DNA of 8,444 bases from an uncultured Bacilli bacterium (GTDB lineage: Bacteria; Bacillota_I; Bacilli_A; RF39; UBA660): contig CANRJI010000042.1 in assembly GCA_947630885.1 (NCBI GenBank), positions 1-8,444 of the forward strand. The letters are read 5' to 3'. Position 1 is the first letter of the stretch. The number at the start of each line of letters is the position of its first letter. A program made the position numbers and the translations under genes. The notes under the pieces were generated by a model. That model was not told where the DNA came from. It searched no databases and saw nothing but the letters and a program-made list of their open reading frames with translations. Below, in pieces: positions 1 to 5,624 of this stretch.

Positions 1-580
1 CAAAAAATTTAATACTATCAACCGTATCTCCCCAGAATTCAATTCTAATTGGATTATCATAGCAGATTGGAAAAATATCAATAACGTAACCTCTAATAGC
101 CATTTCTCCCGTTTTTGTAACTGTCGGTACTTTTTTATAACCCAAGACATATAAAGATGAAATAAAATCATCTCGTTCCAGTTCATCATTTTTATTTACT
201 TGAATAATTTTTTTAGCATATAAATCTTTGCTAGGAAGATATCTAAGTATACCCATCAAATTAGTAACTACAATATATTTTTCTGAAGATAAAAGAGAGT
301 TTAATGTATTAATTCTTTCAATCATAAATTCAGAACTAATAAGTGTTGCCTCACTAGCTATAAAATCATCCATTGGAAAAAATAAAACATTATTAGTATA
401 GCAAATAAGACGATTATATATTTCATTTGCTTCATATAAAGAATTAGTAAGGACAACTATATTCGTATTGTTCTTCATAAAAGAATCGTAAATATATATA
501 GCATTAAGTTCTCTATTTAATCCGGTTACTACAAAATCGCTCTTTTTGGTAGCATCAAATAAATCTTCAAAAAAATTCAT
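1..580 (-). CDS. mfd: Transcription-repair coupling factor Mfd, N-terminal part (cut by window edge)
   Basis: Reading from the ATG at 580 leftward gives 193 complete codons with no stop before the window edge, so this is the amino end of a larger protein. Mfd is the ATP-driven translocase that removes stalled RNA polymerase from DNA lesions and recruits UvrA. The visible part matches the UvrB-like N-terminal module: the stretch around residues 157-193 (TGEMAIRGYVIDIFP, then PIRIEFWGDTVDSIKFF) is the characteristic 'G-ExxxRGxxIDIFP ... PIRIEFF...VDSI' block shared by Mfd and UvrB. The start is supported by a near-perfect Shine-Dalgarno sequence, AGGAGGTGAT, a few bases upstream. Its position after pth is the order found in Bacillus. 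The RNA-polymerase-interacting and helicase domains lie outside the window. UvrB is an alternative on this module alone, but the pth neighbourhood favours Mfd. Confidence 0.9.
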   Translation of the reverse strand, partial: MNFFEDLFDATKKSDFVVTGLNRELNAIYIYDSFMKNNTNIVVLTNSLYEANEIYNRLICYTNNVLFFPMDDFIASEATLISSEFMIERINTLNSLLSSEKYIVVTNLMGILRYLPSKDLYAKKIIQVNKNDELERDDFISSLYVLGYKKVPTVTKTGEMAIRGYVIDIFPICYDNPIRIEFWGDTVDSIKFF

Positions 581-586
581 GAGTAT

Positions 587-594
587 CACCTCCT
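587..594 (-). promoter_or_regulatory. Strong ribosome binding site of mfd
   Basis: On the minus strand AGGAGGTG followed by ATACTC precedes the ATG at 580, the best Shine-Dalgarno match in the window. It fixes the mfd start. It suggests that mfd is translated independently rather than only by coupling to pth, whose stop codon lies 44 bp upstream. Confidence 0.85.
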
Positions 595-604
595 AACAAG
601 TAAA

Positions 605-626
605 AGATACATTTTTTCATGTATCT
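605..626 (-). terminator. Weak hairpin between pth and mfd, possible terminator or attenuator
   Basis: A perfect 8-bp inverted repeat, AGATACAT/ATGTATCT with a 6-base loop, starts at the pth stop codon and is followed on the minus strand by TTTTAC. The stem has only two G/C pairs and the T-run is short, so it may only partly reduce read-through into mfd or protect the upstream mRNA end. It could also be chance in AT-rich DNA. Confidence 0.3.
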
Positions 627-1197
627 AAATTTCATTCATACTATTATATTTTTGTTTTAATGCACTAACGTCACATAAAATAAAGTCATTAATAATATTT
701 ACCAGTTTTTCATAAATATTATCTAACTTATTAATTTCTTCTTTATTAAACTTCCCGAGAACATAATCCTTCGTTTCCATACTTTTATCGTTAGAAATAC
801 CAATTTTAAGTCTCGTAAACTCTTTAGTTCCTAAACATTCAATAATATTTTTAATTCCATTATGACCACCACTTGTACTATCGTATAAAACTCTTATTTT
901 TCCAAAAGTCATATCTAAATCATCATGAATAACTAAAATATCTTTATTATCAATATTATAAAAATGAGCTACTTTTTCCACTACTGTTCCAGATAAATTC
1001 ATATATGAAAGAGGCTTAATCAAAATAACCTTTTCCTTTTCTACTAAAATCTCACAAATATCAGCATTAAATTTCTTTTCTGTTTTAAAATAGTAACCAT
1101 TCTTTCTTGCAATATAATCAAGTAATCCAAAACCAATATTATGTCTTGTTTTTTCATATTCCTTCCCAGGGTTACCAAGACCCACTACCAATTTCAT
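625..1197 (-). CDS. pth: Peptidyl-tRNA hydrolase
   Basis: This 190-residue protein has the usual length of bacterial Pth, the cytoplasmic esterase that releases tRNA from peptidyl-tRNAs dropped off the ribosome. It opens with the signature MKLVVGLGNPGKEYEKTRHNIGF, containing Asn9 and the catalytic His19. Further family residues are visible at Asn67 (SYMNLSG), His91-Asp92-Asp93 and Asn113 (SGGHNG), corresponding to E. coli Asn68, Asp93 and Asn114 shifted by one. The ATG at 1197 is preceded by an AGGGGA-type ribosome binding site. It begins 16 bp after rsmI and is followed by mfd, as spoVC is followed by mfd in Bacillus. No key residue is missing. Confidence 0.97.
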   Translation of the reverse strand: MKLVVGLGNPGKEYEKTRHNIGFGLLDYIARKNGYYFKTEKKFNADICEILVEKEKVILIKPLSYMNLSGTVVEKVAHFYNIDNKDILVIHDDLDMTFGKIRVLYDSTSGGHNGIKNIIECLGTKEFTRLKIGISNDKSMETKDYVLGKFNKEEINKLDNIYEKLVNIINDFILCDVSALKQKYNSMNEI

Positions 1198-1213
1198 ATC
1201 TATCTTCCCCTAT

Positions 1214-2059
1214 CTATTTTTCATCCATTTTTTGATGATACAATTTATATATTTCATTTTTAGGAACACCTTTTTCTTTAGCTACTCTCTTTATCGCCGA
1301 CATTACATCAATTCCTGATTTAATATATAATTCCACTGCCTCAATTTCCGATATATCTTCAATAAACTTTGGAGTTTCATCACAAGAGACAACAATAACA
1401 AATTCACCCTTCTCTTGAATATTAGGAATAATTTCACTAATTTTACCACGATATATAGTTTCATATTTTTTAGTTATTTCTCTTGCTACGCAAATGTCTC
1501 TGTCTCCTAATACCTCAAGCATTAAATTAAGTGTCTTTATAATTCGATGTGGTGCTTCATAAAAAATTATCGTATATAAATTATCTTTAAGTAATTCCAA
1601 TTCTTCTCTTCTTTTACTATCTTTACTATTTAAAAAGCCATAAAACAAGAAAGGCTGTGGCTTAATTCCCGAAGCGGTAACAGCAGGTATAAGTGCTGTC
1701 GCACCAGGTAATGAAACAACATTAAAATTATTATCTGTTACATATTTAACCGTTTTGTATCCAGGATCACTAATAATTGGTGTCCCTCTATCTGTTACTA
1801 GTGCTACTGATACACCACTTTTTAAATATTCCAATACCTTCTCTTTTAAAGTATCTTCATTATGCTCATGAAGTGAAATCAATTTCTTCTTAATATTAAA
1901 ATTATTTAACAAATTAAGAGTAACTCGCGTATCTTCTGAAAAAATAACTTCTACTTCTTTCAAAATATTAAGTGCTCTATAAGTAATATCATCTAAATTA
2001 CCAATTGGCGTTGGTACCAAATATAAAGTCGGTGTATCATCATAACTATTTTGTACCAT
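1214..2059 (-). CDS. rsmI: 16S rRNA (cytidine(1402)-2'-O)-methyltransferase
   Basis: RsmI (YabC/YraL) uses S-adenosylmethionine to methylate the 2'-O of C1402 in the ribosomal decoding centre. From the chosen start the protein has 281 residues, typical of the family. Visible motifs are TLYLVPTPIGNLDDIT (11-26), EDTR (42-45), RGTPIISDPG (91-100, where many relatives have AGTPGISDPG), SLPGATALIPA (116-126) and FYEAPHR (166-172). The open frame extends upstream to 2122, but I chose the ATG at 2059 because family members begin only a few residues before TLYLVPTP. GGAGAGTGAT also lies at the right distance upstream, and the longer frame would overlap the preceding gene. It starts 4 bp after the stop of the yabB-type gene, the same neighbour as in Bacillus. 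Confidence 0.95.
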   Translation of the reverse strand: MVQNSYDDTPTLYLVPTPIGNLDDITYRALNILKEVEVIFSEDTRVTLNLLNNFNIKKKLISLHEHNEDTLKEKVLEYLKSGVSVALVTDRGTPIISDPGYKTVKYVTDNNFNVVSLPGATALIPAVTASGIKPQPFLFYGFLNSKDSKRREELELLKDNLYTIIFYEAPHRIIKTLNLMLEVLGDRDICVAREITKKYETIYRGKISEIIPNIQEKGEFVIVVSCDETPKFIEDISEIEAVELYIKSGIDVMSAIKRVAKEKGVPKNEIYKLYHQKMDEK

Positions 2060-2063
2060 ATAA

Positions 2064-2786
2064 TCACTCTCCAAACATACCTTCAACCTCTTTTGTATAT
2101 TTACCGTTTTCATCATATACAAATAAAGGTGGTAACATTTTTAATCCTTCTTTACCATTTAAAATTCCTTCAATCAAAACAAGATCACTATTTTTCTTTT
2201 TATTTGGATATACAAATCTAATTTTTTTCGGTTGAAAATTATATTTTTTCATCATTTCCAAAATTTCAACAAGTCTTTCTGTTCTATGCACAATAGCAAG
2301 ACGCCCATTATTCTTAAGAAGATATCTGCTTATCATAAAAACATCTTCTAATTTTAAAAATTCTTCATGCCTTGCTATTGATTTAATCATATTATTATTT
2401 TTATATAATTCACTTTTTGTTTTAAAGTAAGGAGGATTACAAGTAATAACATCAAAAGTATCAGATTCAAAAAGAAATTTCAAATTTCTAGCATCTTCAT
2501 TAATCAAAGTAATTTGATTTGTCATATCATTTTCTTTTATGGAAATTTTACCTAATGAAAATATTTCTTTCTGAAGTTCAACTCCAAATATTTTAGCTTT
2601 CGTTCGATATGTAAGTAGCATCGGAATAGGAGCATTACCAGTTGCTATATCTAAAATCATTTTATCTCTTAAATTTATTGTAACAAACTTAGCAAGTAAT
2701 AAAGAATCAAGTGACATTTTAAAATATTCCGTATCTTGATAAATATAACAATTACGATAATTAAGTAAACTATTTTTTACTATCAT
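2064..2786 (-). CDS. YabB/TrmN6-type class I methyltransferase, probably tRNA adenine-N6 specific
   Basis: A roughly 240-residue SAM-dependent methyltransferase. From the ATG at 2786, the SAM-binding motif I is DIATGNAPIPMLL (46-58), the acidic motif II is GVEL (68-71), and the catalytic motif IV is NPPYF (117-121), as expected for enzymes methylating exocyclic amino groups of adenine. The block MSLDSLLLAKF (24-34) near the N-terminus is typical of the TrmN6/YabB family, whose E. coli member makes m6A37 in tRNA-Val. Position between ricT and rsmI matches Bacillus yabB. The frame could begin at a TTG at 2795, but ATG 2786 is preferred, although its ribosome binding site is weak. It overlaps the end of ricT by 17 bp, so translation is probably coupled. 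The substrate is inferred from family only. Confidence 0.85.
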   Translation of the reverse strand: MIVKNSLLNYRNCYIYQDTEYFKMSLDSLLLAKFVTINLRDKMILDIATGNAPIPMLLTYRTKAKIFGVELQKEIFSLGKISIKENDMTNQITLINEDARNLKFLFESDTFDVITCNPPYFKTKSELYKNNNMIKSIARHEEFLKLEDVFMISRYLLKNNGRLAIVHRTERLVEILEMMKKYNFQPKKIRFVYPNKKKNSDLVLIEGILNGKEGLKMLPPLFVYDENGKYTKEVEGMFGE

Positions 2787-3546
2787 TTTTATCAACTACA
2801 ATTATTTCATCATCGACAAGGACTTTATATTTACCAGCAAGAGGATCTGAAGAAATAACCCTTCCTTCTTGATTATTTATTTTAACTTTTTTACCAACAT
2901 CAGGAATTCCTACTCTTGCTTCAACATATTGCTCATTTTCATAATTAAGGCAACATAAAAGTCTTCCGCAAACACCATTAATTTTTGTTGGATTAAGGGC
3001 TAGTCCTTGTATTTTAGCCATATTTATCGATACCGTATCAAATGAAGTTAAAAAAGTACTGCAACACAAAAAGCGACCACATGGTCCAAGTCCACCAATT
3101 TCTTTTGCCTTATCTCTAACCCCAATTTGACGAAGTTCAATTCTTGTTCGAAGCTTAGCACCTAGTTCCTTAGCAAGTTGTCGAAAATCAACTCTTTCAT
3201 CTGACAAAAATCTAAATAACAATTGGCTCTTATCAAAATTATAATTAGCATCAATTACATTCATATTCAAATTATTTTTTTCAATTAAAGTCTTACATAC
3301 TTGTAAAGCCTTTTTTTCATCTTCTAAATTTTTCATATGTTGTAAATAATCCTTTTTTGTTGCAATTCTAACAACTTTATCATACTTATTATCGACACTT
3401 TCATCTAAAATATCGACAACCGTTCCAAATTGTAAACCTCTTTCTGTCGAAACAATAACTGTCAAATTAATTTTAAGATTTAGGTCATTATCATCGTAAT
3501 AATAAACTTTTCCTCTTTCATTAATCTTTACACCAACAACTTTCAT
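2770..3546 (-). CDS. ricT: PSP1-domain regulatory protein RicT (YaaT)
   Basis: A protein of about 258 residues with the PSP1 C-terminal domain. The diagnostic cysteines are all present: GPCGRFLCC (Cys156, 161, 162) and GVCGRLLCC (Cys193, 198, 199). In B. subtilis RicT forms the Fe-S-containing Ric (Y) complex with RicA and RicF. That complex assists RNase Y maturation of mRNAs and affects sporulation, competence and biofilm formation. RicT also occurs in non-sporulating firmicutes. The gene overlaps the holB stop as TAATGATG, and GGTGAT lies upstream. I take the second ATG (3546) because spacing is better, but the first (3549) is possible. It sits between holB and the yabB-type gene as in Bacillus, except that yabA, which normally intervenes, is absent. 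Confidence 0.9.
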   Translation of the reverse strand: MKVVGVKINERGKVYYYDDNDLNLKINLTVIVSTERGLQFGTVVDILDESVDNKYDKVVRIATKKDYLQHMKNLEDEKKALQVCKTLIEKNNLNMNVIDANYNFDKSQLLFRFLSDERVDFRQLAKELGAKLRTRIELRQIGVRDKAKEIGGLGPCGRFLCCSTFLTSFDTVSINMAKIQGLALNPTKINGVCGRLLCCLNYENEQYVEARVGIPDVGKKVKINNQEGRVISSDPLAGKYKVLVDDEIIVVDKNDSKK

Positions 3547-3548
3547 CA

Positions 3549-4481
3549 TTAATCACCACACATTCCAATTATCATTTTATCGACAAGTAAATTAACATTT
3601 AAATTTCTTTTAACACCATTTTTTGCATCATCAACAATTTCAATTTTTTTAGCAATCGACATAATATCATTTAAATTTGCAATCGAAGTAATATTTTCAG
3701 TATAGTCTGTAAAAAATTCTGCTTGTCCACCAGACAAATATTTAAGCACATCATAATAAAAATTAATCATTATATCTAGTGCCAATATATTTAAACTTCT
3801 ATCTTTAAACTTATTATGCCATAAATTCTTAGCATAAATTATCGTATCAAGTCCCGTTTTTTCAAGTTTATCAATAAATGCAAGAACGCTACTTATTATA
3901 TCATCTCTTTCCTCTGATGACAAATATTCATACTCCGTTTTTCTTATCATTTCATCTAAATTAACTCGCGTATTATTATTAAAGTCTTTTTTATTTAATT
4001 TCATAACTTGACAGCGCGACACAATTGTCGGAAGAAGTAAATTAACATTATCAACAATCAAGATAGCCATAATATCATCAACAGGCTCTTCCAAAAATTT
4101 TAATATCGAATTAGAAGCCTGAACATTCATCTTATCGGCTCCTTTGATAATATATATTTTCTTGCTTCCCTCAAATGACTTTTTATTAAATTCTTCTTGT
4201 AGTTCCAATAATTGTTCCTTTTTTATCCACAAGCCATCAGGCTCAATAATTTTAATATCAATAAAATTACCATCATCAATCCTTTGACATATAATTTTTT
4301 TTTCATTTTCATCGTGAATATTGTAACAAACAACTTCTTTAGCAAAAGCAGTAGCAATATCGAGAGCATCCATATTTCCATTAGAATCTAAAATATAAGC
4401 ATGCGATAATTTATCATTACTAATTGCATTACTAAGTAAACTACAAAGATTTGGTTGCTCTGTAACATATTTATCTAACAT
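3549..4481 (-). CDS. holB: DNA polymerase III delta-prime subunit
   Basis: About 310 residues, an AAA+ clamp-loader subunit that acts with DnaX and delta to open and load the sliding clamp. The N-terminus (SNDKLSHAYIL, 21-31) matches the DnaX/HolB family. The Walker A position reads DSNGNMD instead of GxxGxGK, as expected for the non-hydrolysing delta-prime. The Walker B region is IIKGADKMN (111-119) and the SRC motif is at 155-157. Only two cysteines (52 and 65) remain where the family zinc module usually has four. Two adjacent ATGs exist at 4484 and 4481. The AAAGAGGTGG ribosome binding site, which overlaps the bofA stop, is better spaced for 4481. tmk, yaaQ and yaaR, which precede holB in Bacillus, are absent here. 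Confidence 0.88.
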   Translation of the reverse strand: MLDKYVTEQPNLCSLLSNAISNDKLSHAYILDSNGNMDALDIATAFAKEVVCYNIHDENEKKIICQRIDDGNFIDIKIIEPDGLWIKKEQLLELQEEFNKKSFEGSKKIYIIKGADKMNVQASNSILKFLEEPVDDIMAILIVDNVNLLLPTIVSRCQVMKLNKKDFNNNTRVNLDEMIRKTEYEYLSSEERDDIISSVLAFIDKLEKTGLDTIIYAKNLWHNKFKDRSLNILALDIMINFYYDVLKYLSGGQAEFFTDYTENITSIANLNDIMSIAKKIEIVDDAKNGVKRNLNVNLLVDKMIIGMCGD

Positions 4482-4493
4482 CATCCACCTCTT

Positions 4494-4682
4494 TTAAAGA
4501 ACAAATATTGAAAATAAACACAAACCAATCATTCCAGGAAAGCCAAGAAGAGAAACAAATGCCACTGTAAAAATATTTAGTGGAATAACAGCATTAAGTG
4601 GAAAAACAATCATATTGTAAGCATAAAGCAAAAGTAAACCTACTATAACCTTCTTTACAACATTAAATATCATTTTCATCAT
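4494..4682 (-). CDS. bofA: BofA-like small membrane protein (pro-sigma-K processing regulator family)
   Basis: A 62-residue hydrophobic protein with two predicted membrane segments (about residues 11-28 and 37-60). The block IPLNIFTVAFVSLLGFPG (33-50) is the recognisable BofA core ('NxxT...G.LG.PG'). In B. subtilis BofA sits in the mother-cell-derived outer forespore membrane and inhibits the SpoIVFB protease that activates sigma-K. The Bacillus protein is somewhat longer (87 residues). It lies directly after recR, as in Bacillus where only yaaL intervenes, which strongly supports the identification. Two consecutive ATGs open the frame, with a weak GGTGA upstream. Whether this organism sporulates cannot be decided from the window, since the protein could be a retained relic or have another membrane role. 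Confidence 0.8.
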   Translation of the reverse strand: MMKMIFNVVKKVIVGLLLLYAYNMIVFPLNAVIPLNIFTVAFVSLLGFPGMIGLCLFSIFVL

Positions 4683-4717
4683 AGTTTCACCATTAAAACT
4701 TATGATATTTTTAATAT

Positions 4718-5311
4718 TTATATGTCCTTTCTTCCCTCAAAAGCAAATTCCAAAGTCATCGAATCAATATATTCAATATCCGTTCCTATCGGAATACCTG
4801 TTGCTATTCTTGTAACTTTAACCTTACTATTTTCTAATATTTTCTTTATATATTGCATTGTTGTTTCACCCTCAATCGAAGGTTTTAAAGCCAAAACAAT
4901 TTCTTCAACATTATCTTTTTCAATTCTTGAAACTAACTTATCAATATTAATATCTTCAGGTCCTATACCCTCAAGTGGAGATATAAGGCCACCTAAAACA
5001 TGATACTTACCACTAAAAATATTAATCTTTTCAAACAAAGATATATCTTTAGCCTTTTCCACAACAAAAATAATTTTACTATTTCTTTCCTTATCAGCAC
5101 AAATAGGACAAATATTTTCTTCCGAAATATTTCCGCATATATCACAATAAGTAAGTTTGTCTCTAACTGCCATAATAGCATCAGCAAAAGAAGTAAGTTT
5201 TTCCTTACTGAAACCAATCATCGCAAAAGCAAGTCTTTCTGCCGTTTTTTCACCAATTCCAGGTAAATCTTCCAAACAATCAATAATATTCTTAACACTA
5301 TTAGGGAGCAT
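4718..5311 (-). CDS. recR: Recombination mediator RecR
   Basis: A full-length 197-residue RecR, the ring-forming DNA-binding protein that works with RecO and RecF to load RecA at gaps. Domains run in order: a helix-hairpin-helix (LEDLPGIGEKTAERLAFAM, about 13-31), a zinc finger with Cys56, 59, 68 and 71, a Toprim domain (about 79-170, with IIFVVEKAKDI, the conserved VLGGLISPLEGIGPEDI and ALKPSIEGETT), and the C-terminal block GIPIGTDIEYIDSMTL. Relatives usually show HGLP near the latter, where this one has TGIP. The ATG at 5311 follows the ebfC stop after a single base, so the two are probably translationally coupled. The dnaX-ebfC-recR order is almost universal in bacteria. Confidence 0.97.
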   Translation of the reverse strand: MLPNSVKNIIDCLEDLPGIGEKTAERLAFAMIGFSKEKLTSFADAIMAVRDKLTYCDICGNISEENICPICADKERNSKIIFVVEKAKDISLFEKINIFSGKYHVLGGLISPLEGIGPEDINIDKLVSRIEKDNVEEIVLALKPSIEGETTMQYIKKILENSKVKVTRIATGIPIGTDIEYIDSMTLEFAFEGRKDI

Positions 5312-5312
5312 T

Positions 5313-5609
5313 TTACATCAATCCATTAAGCATTTGGCCATATTTACCAAGTTTTTCTTGTTTATCTTTTTCCATATTTGCTATAGCTTCATTAACAGCA
5401 ACAAGAATCATATCTTCTAACATTTCAATATCATCACTATCTAAATTATCACTATCAATTTTTATTGATTTAAGTTCGTTTTTTCCACTGAAAGTTACAG
5501 TAACTAATTGTGATTTGCCTTCATAATCTTTTTCTTCTAATTCTTTTTGTGCCTTCTCAATATCTCTTTGCATTTTTTTTGCTTGTTGCATAATAGCTTG
5601 CATATTCAT
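5313..5609 (-). CDS. ebfC: YbaB/EbfC family nucleoid-associated DNA-binding protein
   Basis: A protein of about 98 residues of the YbaB/EbfC (YaaK in Bacillus) family. These proteins dimerise into a tweezer-like shape, bind DNA with little sequence preference and are linked to RecR-dependent recombination repair. The N-terminal half is a charged helix (QAIMQQAKKMQRDIEKAQKELEE), followed by a strand segment LVTVTFSGKNELKSIKID and an acidic 'L.DM...A.NEA...' helix, as in the family. Four in-frame ATGs lie within six codons. AGGAGA at 5619-5624 abuts the first, and spacing best suits the ATG at 5609, although 5615 or 5618 remain possible. It lies between dnaX (6-15 bp upstream depending on the start) and recR (1 bp downstream). 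Confidence 0.92.
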   Translation of the reverse strand: MNMQAIMQQAKKMQRDIEKAQKELEEKDYEGKSQLVTVTFSGKNELKSIKIDSDNLDSDDIEMLEDMILVAVNEAIANMEKDKQEKLGKYGQMLNGLM

Positions 5610-5624
5610 ATTCATCATTCTCCT

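Noticed and set aside
2060..2122. Upstream N-terminal extension of RsmI
   Set aside because: The extra residues have no counterpart in the family, overlap the end of the preceding gene, and a good ribosome binding site precedes the ATG at 2059.
2005..2235. Plus-strand open frame
   Set aside because: It overlaps rsmI and the yabB-type gene on the other strand, has no ribosome binding site and no recognisable protein features.
4223..4231. DnaA box TTATCCACA as a sign of a replication origin
   Set aside because: It is a single perfect box inside holB coding sequence with no cluster or unwinding region. Near-matches at about 7066 and 7645 are also isolated and coding.
4860..4873. parS half-site (TTGTTTCACC) in recR
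   Set aside because: Only one arm matches, with no inverted second half. Such half-sites are expected by chance.
4722..5420. Plus-strand open frames (4722-5003, 5000-5266, 5157-5420) and a second minus-strand frame (4993-5217)
   Set aside because: All are shadows of recR and ebfC, which have full-length, motif-complete products in their own frame.
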